Positions 1-12,900 of a stretch of DNA of 64,000 nt are shown one piece after another (within the stretch, counting starts at the first letter, position 1; the number at the start of each line of letters is the position of its first letter). The translations under genes and the position numbers were made by a program. The stretch lies in NCBI RefSeq assembly GCF_025370935.1, contig NC_133495.1:3152943-3216942 (forward strand), written 5' to 3'. The notes under the pieces are model-generated. The model searched no databases. It saw nothing but the letters and a program-made list of their open reading frames with translations, and was not told where the DNA came from. Source of the DNA: Choristoneura fumiferana (lineage: Eukaryota > Arthropoda > Insecta > Lepidoptera > Tortricidae).

Positions 1-1414
1 CGCCTACCTGAGACAATGTTATAGTGTTCCTCTTGTTAGGTATGTTTTTCGTAAGAGCATCAAAGTTAATGATATAAGAGAATAATTATAATTATGTACT
101 TAATTAGTGTGCGTCAAAGTTACCCAATGGCAATAATTAATTAAAAAACGTGAACGCACGTCGTGCGTAACATACTCATAGGGCATTTTTACCCCACAAC
201 AAAAAACAGACTTTATAAAATGACGTCACGAAACAAACTCTTGCCATTCGGACTTACTCCACACACCTATCTCTCTCATGCACATTGAAGCTAAGTGAAA
301 TGGCTAACAAGAAACCGGTCCGAATTGCCCTGTGGTCACCATACTGGTTATTAAATGCTACCACACTACATCCGTTCCGAACGATGCTTGCATAGAAAAT
401 ACACTTGTTGCAACGAATAGAGACAAAAAGCGGGTGCGGCGAGGTGTGACGAAAAGGGCCGGTCGGGTCATGCATCGCCGAAATGAACATTAGTAAGCTG
501 TTAGCTTAGTATAGCGATAACTAACAATTTTATGGTACTTACTTGCCGAAAAGGAAAAAAATAAATGACAGTGAATGCTCTATAGCAGGGTTCCCAAAGC
601 ATGCGTGTTAATCCCTGGTAAGTAAAGTACTTATCCTATCCAAGGGCGCCGCGTGGGAAACTGAGGTGATTTCGTGGAATTTGAGTTGTTACTGTATTCG
701 AAAGCCGAACTCTCCGATGTTAATGCGACTGGTTACGGTTGCCATACATACAGTAATGAGCTATCTAGCAAAAAGTAAAGTAAGTTTTAGGTAAAAAGTT
801 TTTTTTGCTGGCTGTACTGTCAGACAATGTACCTACTATACATTAAGTACCTGTATTTAATAATAGAGTGCATGTGCCGATATTTTTACTTTTTTTTTTA
901 GTTCTTTGGTCGGCTTAAAGCCGATTCCGCGTCGATAGATGTGGGGAAACCCTTATTAGTCTTGTTAGTATGTGACTCGGTCGGTATCACATTATTTCAC
1001 ACATTTTTGTGCACCTTCAGTGAATGGTCGCTCGACTATTCTTAAAATGCCAAATACAGAATATTTTAATAAATTTATGCTTAATAATCAATAAACAAAG
1101 AACAACGGCTAGAAAAAAAACATGAAAATAATCTTAAAATAATATTCAATGTTTTGTTTACCAAATAAAATTAGTCGAAGGAAGAGGCCTGAATTTGATT
1201 GCCATGTACAAAATACTAAAACTATTTTTAAAGTTTGAGGCCTCTTACATTTTCCATCAGTTTCAAAAAGTCATAATGTACTTCTGCTCATTTAAATAAT
1301 AAATTTCTGGGAATTAAATTTGAATGAATGGTGAAGTAGCTAAATGATTATTGGAATTTTGCGAAGGCAAGGAAAGTGTTTATATTTATATATGGCAGCA
1401 CCGTAGTTCACCGT
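1..1414. other. Gene-free left flank
   Basis: No exon or family-level protein similarity was recognised. Around 575-650 there is a degenerate stretch (GCAGGGTTCCCAAAG ... GTGGGAAACTG) that resembles the ends of hAT-type miniature elements. The segment at 897-985, with GGCTTAAAGCCGATTCCGCG, resembles 30846-30910 and marks a low-copy interspersed repeat. The rest is AT-rich and I see nothing in it. Confidence 0.5.
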
Positions 1415-1565
1415 ACTGTCATTCGGATAGATTCTTTGGCGGGAATTTGAAACGAAAGGGCGTCAAACTTGAATTTTTTGAAAAGAAATTCATAATATTG
1501 TATATATTTGTGTTTTAGTGTTTTTATTTGTCTGTAAATATCTAATATTAAGTGGAGTGTTTAAA

Positions 1566-2705
1566 ATGGTGGGTAACGAGGGCGGGGGTGGCGATCCCCT
1601 CGCCCCCGGCACAAAACGGAGCAGGACAATGGACAGTGAAAAGAAAAGTGGTGGAGGCGGTGAGGACAATCTTTACTTACCTTATCACAAACCTGATTAT
1701 AAGAGACTCTATCCGGAAAACTCGGCTTCCACGGAATTTAAAGTATTCGTCGAATCTAGTACGAACGAAAGACTAGGAAACAAAAGCCCAATTTATTTGA
1801 ACCACATATTCTCAAATGGAATCAAAGGTGTAGTGGCTATTCGCAGAATAAATGCTAGTAAGATTGTGGTGGTATTTAAACAATTTAACACGGCCAACAA
1901 CTTTATTAACAACACGGCTTTTCTGGAAAAAAATGGCATGCGAGCTTTCATCCCCGCAGCTCATATTGAAAAAACAGGAATTATTCGATTTGTTCCAGTG
2001 AACATTTCTAACAAGGACTTGTACTCCAAGCTGTCGTCGATATATGAAATAATTTCAGTCAGACGTTTTTCGAAAAAGGTAGGTCAAGAACGAGTGCCTT
2101 TGCAAACTGTGAGCATTACGTTTCTGTCAAATTCATTGCCTGACAATGTTCAATATGACCTGTTCTCGTACAGGGTATTCGATTATATTCCTCCTCTGCA
2201 GCAATGTTACAGATGTTTTAAGTTTAATCACTCGGCCAAGATCTGCAGCGGCAAACAGCGCTGCAGTTGTTGTGCTGGTGATCATCCACTATAAAGAATG
2301 CGATAAACCAAACGAGCTTTCTTGCGTAAATTGCAGCGGGCCACATATGGCTATTTCAAGGACTTGTCCAATAAAAATGCAAAAAATGATGGAGAAAAAG
2401 AGTAAATTACTTACTCTTCTATTGTAAATACCAAAAACGCTGTGGACTTTCCCCCGTTAAAAACTACTCAGCAAACTGTACAAAATGTAAATTCGGATGT
2501 AAATAAGCCTTTATATACCACTGTAAATAAGACACAGAACCAAACGAAAGTCACTTCTGTTGCTGATGTTAAAACTCAGCTATTAGGTAATAATGATCTG
2601 ACTATGGCTATTGTTCGTACATTAATCCAATTGGCTAATAATGCTGATGACACTCCCGTTACTACCACAACAATTAAAGAGATGCTTTTTAAAAATTTAT
2701 CTTAA
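1566..2705 (+). pseudogene. LINE ORF1 (gag-like, zinc knuckles), broken
   Basis: Nucleic-acid-binding ORF1 protein of the LINE. The likely start is the ATG at 1566, giving MVGNEGGGGDPLAP, a glycine-rich N-terminus. A CX2CX4HX4C knuckle (CYRCFKFNHSAKIC) is followed by two further cysteine/histidine clusters. Frame breaks lie near 2285 (one extra base inside the second knuckle) and near 2405-2430; the downstream frames carry CVNCSGPH and then a Thr/Asn-rich C-terminus. The ORF stops with TAA at 2703-2705, directly abutting the ORF2 ATG at 2706. Function is inferred from family knowledge; this copy cannot make the full protein. Confidence 0.85.
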
Positions 2706-5700
2706 ATGGATTCTAGTTCTCATAATTCACAGTTAAGAATCGCTCTTCATAATATTCAAAGTGTTAAAAACAAAAAAACTTTAATTATTAAGTTTTTAAA
2801 AGAAAATAATATAGATATCTGCCTACTGAATGAAACATGGCTTAAAGAAAATCAAACTTTTAACATTCCTGGTTACAATATATTTTATAAAAATGCGAAA
2901 AATGAACATGGAGGTGTAGCCATCCTGATAAAATCATTTTTTAAGTGTAAATTATTACAAACTGATTTTTATGAGGACATTCAAGCAATTGCTTTATCGC
3001 TGTCTGTTGAAAGTGGTAATATGTCAATATTATGTGTCTATTGTCCCCAACTGGAGGCCTTATGCGTATTAATAATTTACGGAAATTAATAAATGACCTA
3101 CCTAAACCCATTTTTGTAGCAGGAGACTTTAATGCTCACCACATAGCTTTCGGCTGCGTTTCCACTAAGGGTCGTGGCCAACAATTGTTCGACATGATTG
3201 ACGAGTGTAATTTATGTATATTAAATGATGGCAGCTTTACAACTCTTAATTATCCTAATCGCAATCCTTCTGCTATAGACGTTAGTCTAATCAGTCCTTG
3301 TATTGCCCCTCTTTGTGAGTGGTCAGTACATGATGACAACATGGGAAGTTATCATTTCCCAACTATAACAGACATAACACTCTCAATAGACAGATATCAA
3401 ATAAACCCTCCTGTTGACAAGTTTTTGTATAACAAGGCAGACTGGGAAAAGTTTAAAAAATTATCAATTGATATGTTTAACGATTTGACTGTGGACAATG
3501 AGAACCCTTTGGAATCATATAATCAGTTTTGTATTCGGCTCAACACACTTAAGCAAGAATGCATACCTAAATTTACTAAAACTTCAACTTTTCGAAGTAA
3601 ACCTCCGGCACCCTGGTGGAATGATAAATGTGAACAGAGTGTTGTCAACTCTTATGAGGCTTTAAAGTGCTACAGAGCTACTCCTACTATTGAAAATTAC
3701 ATACATTACAAAAAAATTGATGCTATTAAAAAAAGGACTATTGCTGAGGAAAAAAAGAATGGCTGGCAAAGACTTTGCGACAATTTTAATAGAACTACAC
3801 CAATAAGCGTTATTTGGAATTACATTAAAATGTTTAAAGGTATGAATAAAAGTAAAAACAAATCATACAACGATGAGTTTATCGCATCCTTTTTAGATAA
3901 GTTGTCAGAAGACAGCACAGTTAGTTTCGACAATCTAGATGTATACTTTAATCTTAATAATAATAATGAGAAATCCAAGTTTCTGTTAGAACCTTTCTCA
4001 AGAAATGAATTTTTACTAAGCCTTCAATCTCGTAAAAATACAAGCCCTGGTTTAGACGATTTTCCCTACATACTAATTAAAAGCTTGGATTCAACTGTAC
4101 AAGATATTTTATTAGATATATTCAATGCACTATGGTCAAAACAAATAATTCCTCAGCCGTGGAAAACCCAGTGCGTGATTCCAGTTCTCAAACCAGATAA
4201 GTCCCCAGATTGTGCTGATTCATATCGGCCTATTTCCTTGTCATCATGCATTGGTAAAGTTTTTGAAAATATGGTAAAATGTCGCCTCGACTGGTTTGTT
4301 GAATCAAATAGCATTATTCCGCATGTGCAATATGGATTCAGACGAGGTAGGAGCTGCGCAGACAGCTTCTTATCCCTTATAACAGATCTGAAATATGCAA
4401 AAAATAGTAATGTTAGTGTTGCATGTGTTTTTTTGGATGTCAAAGGAGCATTTGATAATGTTCATCCTGGAATATTAGTTAAGGTGTTAACTAACTTGGG
4501 AATACCGGGGTTAGTTGCCAAGTGGGTGCATGAATTTCTAGTTAACCGAACATTATATGTGAAACATAATAATATAATACATGGCCCAAGATCTGTGTCT
4601 AGAGGCACTATGCAAGGTGCAATTCTGTCACCTTTGCTATATAATTTGTATACTAGTGAGATTTGTAAATATGTAAATACAGATTTTGTAAATATTTTAC
4701 AGTTTGCTGATGACCTTGTACTATATAGTGTCAATAATGATGTAGACATAGCCATCCATAAAATTAACTATGCTCTTAAGGAACTACATTTATTTTACCA
4801 TAACAGATTACACCTACAAATTAATCCAACTAAAAGCAGTTCTATGATTTTTAGTAAGGACTCTCCTTCTAATAATATTATATTCAATAATGAAGTAATT
4901 TCCCAAGTTAACCATCATAAATTTTTAGGCATAGTTATTGAGAATAACTTAACTTTTGAAAAACATATTAATATATATCTCAAAACTCCACAAAAGGGCT
5001 AAATATTATGAGGTGTCTAGCGGGAGTATCTTGGGGGGCAGACCCAAAGATACTTTCAATTTTGTATAAAGCAATAGTTAGAAGCCATTTTGACTATAGT
5101 TGTTTAGCTTACTTAGATAGTAATTATGTACATAGACTAGACATTATTCAGAATAAGGCTTTGAGGGTGATTTCAGGAGCTTTCTGCTCAACTCCCATTA
5201 GAGCAATGGAGGTTGAAACAACAATCATGCCTCTTGTATTGAGAAGATTACTACTGGCAGAAAGACATAGTGTGAAGCTATTAGCTTCAAACAATCAAAA
5301 TATAATTAAAAAAATAATACCTTGTGAATTAGACTGCCATGATCCTATGACTACAGGTGCCGATCTTCTCAATGGCCAGGCTCCCAAAGTCTCTCGCATC
5401 CTGCTGGAAATGAGGAAGAAATTCCCATCATTGTATGCAATATCACCTTGGCCATGTTATTCACATTCATTCAGTTCTATATTCCCTCAAGTTTCAGTAA
5501 TTAGGGCTTCCATCACCTCTAATCAGGATATGTTAGAATTTTTAAGTGAAAATGAAGATTACTACAAACTTTATACAGATGGCAGTAAGGGAGAAAATTA
5601 TGTTCGTAGTGCTGTTTATAACCCTCAAAATAAATTTGTTCAAAGCTTTGTTCTGAATAGTAATTGTAGTATATTTACTGCGGAGGCATATGCTGTTTTA

Positions 5701-6437
5701 GAAGCACTCAAGTTAATTGCATTTACTAATAGTTACCATAAATTTTTAATTCTTACTGACTCTTTAAGTCTAATTAAAGCTCTGGAAAGCTTTAAAGTTC
5801 ATTTTAAAACATCATACATGATTTTTAAAATAAGAGAAATCATTAACAATTATAGAAGAAAAGGATTGGAAATTTCTTTTATGTGGATACCGTCACATAA
5901 AGGAATAACAGGCAATGAAATAGCTGATAAGGCTGCATATGATGGAATCAATGCGATAGATGTGTCCTTAATTGTCAATATTCCGGTTACTGATTGTTAT
6001 GCCGCCATTAAACATGATGTACAAAAATTGTGGCAAGAATTCTGGAAGAAGGATCAGGAAGCCAAGGGGAATGGTATGGAAGCATTCAGCAAGACTTACC
6101 AGTCAAACCATGGTATAATAAGCTCAAGTCACCCAGCCGTGATTTTATCACCACAATCAATCGTCTTCGTTTTGGCCATACTAAGACACCTGCACATCTG
6201 ACCAGACTTGGAATTGTACATAATAATAAATGCAACAACTGCGGAGGTATCGGCGATATAGACCATTTGATTTTTTCCTGTCCGGCATACTCTTTGGATA
6301 GGTTAATCCTGGCTAGTGAAGTTAAAGTGTTATCATCAGCTAACGACCCCTCCCGCCGCCTCAGTGAATTGTTAAAAAATGTGGACTGTTTTATACCAAT
6401 CTTTAAATATATTAAAAATACTTTCAAAGAACTTTGA
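2706..6437 (+). pseudogene. LINE ORF2 (endonuclease, reverse transcriptase, RNase H), broken
   Basis: Polyprotein for target-primed reverse transcription. In order: an endonuclease domain (2706 to about 3400; LLNETWL, then VAGDFNAHH and SAIDVSLIS), reverse transcriptase (about 3990-4960; YRPISLSSCIGK, LDVKGAFDNV, FADDLVLYS), RNase H (about 5560-5950; LYTDGSKG, AEAYAVLEAL, TDSLSLIKAL, WIPSHKGITGNEIADKAA) and a C-terminal zinc motif (CNNCGG ... HLIFSCP near 6235-6285). Frame breaks occur near 3045, near 4985-5010 and near 6030-6120, so the copy is inactive. Catalytic motifs remain readable, which suggests a fairly recent insertion. Confidence 0.9.
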
Positions 6438-6872
6438 CATTACAGTGAAATGTGAAACATACTCTGATGCTCCGATTAACGATTAGTACCTCTGATGTGA
6501 AAATAAAAAGTTGTGAAGTGAATGACTTACGTGACGTTTAATAAATGGTGTTACCAATAAAGAAATAACTGATATGACAACATGAAAAAAAGACTTGCTT
6601 AAAGGTCTAGTAACCAGGCCATAAAATTACAAAAAAAAAAAAAAATACCGTCATTCGTGACAGATGTTTTACGCGCCAACAACAATGTTGCTAGACTTGC
6701 TCCGCCACGTTTAACTGAGTTGCGTTTACACGTTTTTTAGATACTTTTTTGTGTGTTTTTGGCTATTACTCATCGTGTTATTATTCTTAATGAACTTATG
6801 GTTACAATAATTAATGATATTTCGTAAATATTTTGTAATTCGAGTTAGTAATTGCATTTGAACGTCTCCAAC

Positions 6873-6908
6873 AGTCAGTTGGTCATGTAACTCGACGCGC
6901 GTTAGACC
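6873..6908 (+). promoter_or_regulatory. Putative core promoter of ESCO (Inr + DPE)
   Basis: An arthropod initiator, AGTCAGTT, has its A (+1) at 6877. A match to the downstream promoter element consensus RGWYV, AGACC, lies at 6904-6908, which is exactly +28 to +32. The ATG follows 81 nt after the predicted start site. No TATA box is obvious. The spacing match supports a TATA-less focused promoter; it is a motif prediction only. Confidence 0.6.
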
Positions 6909-6957
6909 AACCAAGTGTTAATTAAGGACTAGTATTTCAACTCGTAGTGTGTGAAAC

Positions 6958-9900
6958 ATGTCTGCGATAACGCCGCGTCGCTCTTCGCGGCTTCCTCACA
7001 CTCATACGCCGAAAATGTCGGAGAGGAAAAAGAGCTTGTTCCATAGTGAGGCTGAGGCGTCTAGGGAGTCTTTGACTAAGCACCGGCGGCTGCCCGTGGT
7101 TGATAGTGAGAGCGACAGCGATGACTGCGACCTAGGCATTATCAGCACCCTGGATTCGAGCTCTGGAGACGAGGTAGACCCAGGCGTACCCAAGACGCCT
7201 GAACGGAGGAACTGGCGTGAGTTACTTAGTAAATCTTGTATTTGATTGGATTATCTCGATTGTAGAGTTACTCGAGAACTGCAAAAGTAGGTGGAAACTC
7301 CTAATTCTTCAGTTTATTGAGCATGTTGATGAATGTATCTACTGTGACAAAACCTCTTTACAACAATGTGTGATGAATGAACTGACATAATTAGTATCAT
7401 AATAATTGACCTCATTAGCTATTAGTTTTACAACTGCAGAATATAAGGTGTTATTAAGGTTGTAACCACCCATGTATTTTGTTCATAGGTACTTGGAATA
7501 CAAAAAAAAAGAATTCACTCTTAGTAAGGTTAGGTAACCTTCATGAGCAATGTTTGTTTTCAAAATTTTATAAAATGCTCCATGTATAAATTGTTGTTAA
7601 GTTGGAAATAATAAAGAAAAGCCTGACATATTTTATTTCACCATTGATCAAAGCAGTTTTTTTTTGTATAACAAGGTCAACTAGGTAGCAGCATGTACAT
7701 TTTCTTTGTTACTTTGTTGTTGTTTATTCCAAAATCAATGAACACTGCCTAGCTCATGTACAGTCAAGTGTAAAAATATGTACTTTTCAGTTTCAAAAAT
7801 AAGTACCACAGACTCTTATTCCGAAGCAATAAGGCTGTAGTAACATATTTTTGAGTGGTTTGAATAGATACTTATTTTTGCGCTTGACTGTACAAGAAAA
7901 CCTTGTATTTTTCACTGATTTTTGTGAGTACCCATTCATACCAAAAATTTTGAATTAATTGATCATACTATAATTTAAAAAATAGTCTCTTGCAGTTGGG
8001 TAAAAAAAAAAACATGGGACATCTGACACCAATTGACCTACTTAGGTCCCAAACAAAACAAAGCTTGTACTATATGGATACTAGGCAATGGATAAACATA
8101 CTTATATAGATAAACACAAACTTAAATACAGATTAAACATCCAAGACCTGAGAACAAACACGTGTATTATTCATACAAATATCTGCCCTGGACGGGAATC
8201 AAACCTGGGACCTCAAGCTTCATAGTCAGGTTCTCTAACCACTTGGCTATCCGGTTGTTGCTACAAAAATGTACAAGCTAACCTTGATTCACTAATAGTT
8301 AAGTAATAAATTGAACTTTTTAAATTTTCCTTTTTTATTTATGCAGATGGAACCAGAAGCTCAAAACTTCTCAAGGAATCCAATGACCTCAAGAACTTCA
8401 TCAAGTCTCCTTTCACACTAAACAAGTACCAGACTAGATACTCATGTCCCGACAAAAACTCAGGCTCCCTCTCCACTCCAGTCACTCCTCACATGCAGAA
8501 CCACCCTGGAACCCCTTCATCCACCCACTCCTGTACCAGTATACACACAACCTCATCAACCTCCAGCAAGGCCAGAAAAAGCCTTGCATCCCTAATAGCT
8601 GATACCGAGAGCTGCAGCAGCTCTTTAAAGGACCTCAATTTTGACACAGACTCTGGTACAGATACCAAAGAAAACACACCAACAAAATCTGTCAGGCGAT
8701 CTGTTAGAAAACAGAAATTGACGCCGAAATTTCAAAGTTTCAAAGGCATTCTACTAGAACAGAAAAAGAATGTCACAACGCCGCCACTTAAAAATGCTGT
8801 TGTTTGCTTAACAAAAATGGATATGAGCATTCTGTCGCCAACGCAAATGTTGAAAACGCCCAACACGACGGAAGCTAACGTGTCGCCGCCGAAGTTGGGC
8901 CACAACAGGCGCTCCGTTGTTGAGATAGCCGAGAGCCCCGAGTCTTGTGATAGTGAGAAGAGTCACAAAAGGCTTCGGAACAATAGCGTTACTGAGTACG
9001 GGCCTGTGTCTAAACATCCTAAATTAGACGCTAATCCGGCTTCTAAAGCTCGTCTATCGCTTTTCAACAGTGATAAGTTGAAAGAAATTCTTTCTGCTAA
9101 GTGCTTCTATGGTAAAAGCAATCCAGATTTAAATGCCACTATCACAACTAAACTGTCGAATGCTATTGAAGTTACCAGCACACACCGCCGCCGCCTGTTT
9201 ACACACTCACACGCACATCGACGCAAGAAGAATTCAGGCCAGATTAATTTAGGAGTTAGACACAGAATAAGAAAGCCCAAAGTGTCTAAAAATAAAATGT
9301 TGGCAAACAAAAACAATCCATACATTAATAAGTCTGACACAGCTATTTTGAATAACAGCAGAGTTTCAAATGTTTCTGCCAACAATTTGAGTATGAACAA
9401 TGTTTCTATGCTAAGTCAAAATTCGTCACAAGAAATTGATGAGAAAGGTAAGCAATTTTATAGTTCAATGACCAGATTGTAATTGTGAAACTTCACAATT
9501 GTAATATAGCTGCTCGCGATCATAATACTACATAAGTTGTTGATCTTTTACATGTATACCCTAAAGGGTATACATGTAATCTAATTAGAGGTAGTCTAAT
9601 TATTAAAGATAAATCTTTCTTTGCATTTTTTCTTAGGTTCCATACCTCAGCTGGTAAAACGAAACACTTTCTTGTCCATTTGTTTGCTTGTCTGTATGTT
9701 TCATCCGTCTGTCAAGACCCTTTTTGGAGAGCATGGAGGTGCAAAGCTGATAATAATATCAAATACTCAAGTCTGCTACTCCTTGAAGCAGTAAAAAAAT
9801 CAAACTCCTAAGTTAATGCAATCACAACATACAGTTGTTAAAAACAGGTGTTTCCACACCATTTGTTAATAATAAAATGAATATAACAAATAAATAGAAT

Positions 9901-12900
9901 TATTTAAAAGATAAAACTGATAAACAAACATTAACACTTAAATAACTTGCATTCCAGACAAAGCCGATCCCTTTGACAAAGAAAGGCAAACCATAGAAGC
10001 TCTTCTCAGTCAATGGACGGAAGAAGAAGTCCCGGAATCTGAGATCCATCGACCAGAGCTCCCATGTTTCAACAGCACAGTCATCGCGGAGACCAATCAG
10101 ATCTTCCAGCCAGTGACTGCCATCCCTGTATCTGGAGAAAATGTACCAGATGGGGAGGCAGTTATTATTGAACTGGGGGCCGATGCTCCTCAGAAGCCAG
10201 CTGATGCTGATGTGATGATGACGGAACTGCATAAGACTAGTCATGGAGAGGTGCCAAATGCTAAGTTCTTGCCTGTTGATGGAGGGTTTATACTTGTTGA
10301 TGAAAATGCTGTGACAGGTAAGGAATTGGAGTGTCCCGATCAATCAAAGTCAAAGTAGTTTTATAAAATTTAGGGGCTGTTTCACCATCCATTGATTAGT
10401 GTTAACTGACGGTTAAATGTGATGCCGTCTCCGTCTATTCGAACAAAACAAATAGAGACGGCATCACACCTAACCACTAGTTAACACCAATGGATGGTGA
10501 AATAGCCCCTTGTACTTCGTTTTTTTTAGCATTAGAAAGAAGGTGAGCGATCTTGACGTCTTTTTATTGAAAAACACTTTTGAAAAATAAGCCACAGCAA
10601 ATAGTAACAATTAGCAAAGACATACGACCATTTACATGCTGGTGGTATCATAAGTAATAGTTAGTACTTTTTTTGTAAAACATTTTTCAGTAAAAAGACT
10701 CATCAAAATTGTTTACCCTTTTTCTAATGCTAAAAAAAACGAAGTATAGACCACAACAAGCACTTTTAAATGTCGAATAAATAATCTATGTTAAGTCAGG
10801 TCTTCACAGGTGAATTTCATTAATGTTAGCATACAAGACACTCGCGCCAATTTTGTCTAATCCTATCATTTGAGATTTCAAGATTTTATCCCAATCCCGT
10901 GGAAATATTGATATAAAAAGTAGCCTATGTATTATTCCAGATGCCCGTTTCTGCATACCAAATTTCGTTGTCTCTTTTTAAATATTACATTAAATACCTT
11001 ACAGGCTAATACGCATAATTAATGAAAAACAACTATAATAATTGTATATGAAGGAGTAGCAAACGCAAGCACGCACTAAATTTCGCATTTATAATATTAG
11101 TAGGATTATTATAGTTCTGTGTTTAAACGTGATGTTTTAGCGCCAACTCAAGAAGAGCTGCCGGATCTGGACGAGATCGAACGTGAACTGAAGATGTTGG
11201 ATGAACAGATACTCCTGATGACTCAGGCCGATAACACTCAAGGGTGTGCTGTGAATGAGCCACAAATCAACACAGGTAAGCGTAACAAGACTATTCGAAA
11301 AGTATTTTGAACACTTGATATTTTATTTGTGTTTATAGCCATCATGATCATGGGCGTACCCAGGGGAGGAAATTGATGCTTTATATGTATTATGCGTTCA
11401 CCCCCTGGAAATTGATGCTTTACAATGGTTTATGCGTTCATTTTAAAAAGAGAACTCGCAAGCCGAGTGTTGTCTCAACTGAAAAGCAAGTTTATTTGTG
11501 AGGGTTCTATTCAGAATTATTCACCATTTTTGAGAAATAATTAGTCTCGGCTGGAATGGCAATTACTCGCAAGCTTCCTCACCTGAGCCAGAAACTAGCC
11601 CCCCCCTTATTCATTAAAACTTAACAAGCCTATGTTAACTAACAAATGCTTTGTCCCTTTCTAACAAATACAAATGTCGAAGTGACAGATAAGGACAAAC
11701 GAATTTTAGCGGCATTTTAACTAAAATAGGTTTGATTGTCGTTTATGAATAAGGGGGTTGGTGCGTACTGTAGCGAAGGGCGTTCTTGTGATAATAGGGT
11801 AAATCGTCAATTACTGGCCACCGTTGGATACGTGGTCACCTTATACTACAAATGAATTCTAGTTACCTATAAACAGATTTTTTTGTTTGTTTGTTCAGAG
11901 AGATGGAGGAGGCTTCTACCCAATAGGGGCCATAACAGTAAACTACTTATCAATTAAAAATTTATATATAAACTTATTGTACTGTATGGATATATAAAGC
12001 TTTAATAATAATAATAAACAGAGTTAATTTTTAGTATAAGCCTATAAGTTGTCAATTACTGGCCACTAAAAATTATTTCTGGTCACCTATAAATAGAATT
12101 CATTTTTAGTATAAGGTGGCCAGTAATTGACAATTTACCCTACACACACCGAGAAAAATTGTGTCCATTACAGTTCATATAGCCTTGAAACACAGAGGGT
12201 TATTAATCGTAAAAGTAATAAAGGCATCCTTTGGTTAAGCAACCCTATCCACGGTTCAAACAGGGTTACCATGACGTAGGTATTGTGTAACGTAGCAGCC
12301 TAACCAATTTCATACACAATAAAGTAAATTTTAATTTATGTAAAACATAAATAGCATGTGGACTTTGTCATGAAATGGGCAAAACTGGAGGCGTTACTAT
12401 ACTAAGTTGCAACAAAATGTGTCCAGTTATGACATGTTTTTAACTGCATTTATTACATCTGTCAATGAACATTGACATTTGAAAGGAAATAATGTAAATC
12501 ATGAGTGACGTATTTTTATTTGTTATTTGTCTCTGTAGTTTTTTGGGCTTGGTGTCTCTCAGTTTTGCATTTTTTTTTCGTTTCATAGTCTTTTCTTTCT
12601 ACTCTGTATATAATGTCAATGTCGTACGATAGCAAATACATGCATCAGAAGTCTTGGATTCTCATTATACCTAGATTGACGTTTTGACTGAGGAGTAACA
12701 TGCCTAAATTGAAATGTTTAAAACTATGTTGGCATAACAAATATCCCTTGGCACTTCTTGCTATTGCTAGATTAATTACTTTTTTTTAACTGTCGAATTG
12801 GCCGAGTACCTATGGCTCTTAAGCTCGTGAAACTTCTGAGTTTTAATTCATGTGCGAAACATGTTTACCACGAGCTTTAAAGGACAGGATGCATAAACCT

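Larger units (their letters stand above)
1426..6645 (+). mobile_element. Non-LTR retrotransposon (Jockey superfamily, I/Loa-like), frameshifted
   Basis: A near full-length LINE of about 5.2 kb. It has a 5' UTR, an ORF1 with zinc knuckles, an ORF2 with apurinic-type endonuclease, reverse transcriptase (FADDLVLYS box) and RNase H domains, a short 3' UTR and a 15-A tail at 6631-6645. A candidate target-site duplication flanks it: ACTGTCATTCG at 1415-1425 and ACCGTCATTCG at 6647-6657 (10 of 11 identical). An RNase H domain downstream of RT plus a C-terminal CCHC motif is typical of I, Loa and related clades; exact clade assignment needs an RT tree. At least five reading-frame breaks make this copy non-autonomous. 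It ends about 230 bp upstream of the proposed ESCO transcription start. Confidence 0.93.

Noticed and set aside
254..490. 78-residue minus-strand frame
   Set aside because: No domain, no supported start context and no splice signals of note; length is within chance expectation.
12000..12130. Spaced GTCAATTACTGGCC repeats resembling a CRISPR-like array
   Set aside because: Only a few copies, irregular spacing and opposite orientations; they are explained as terminal and subterminal repeats of a MITE in a eukaryotic genome.
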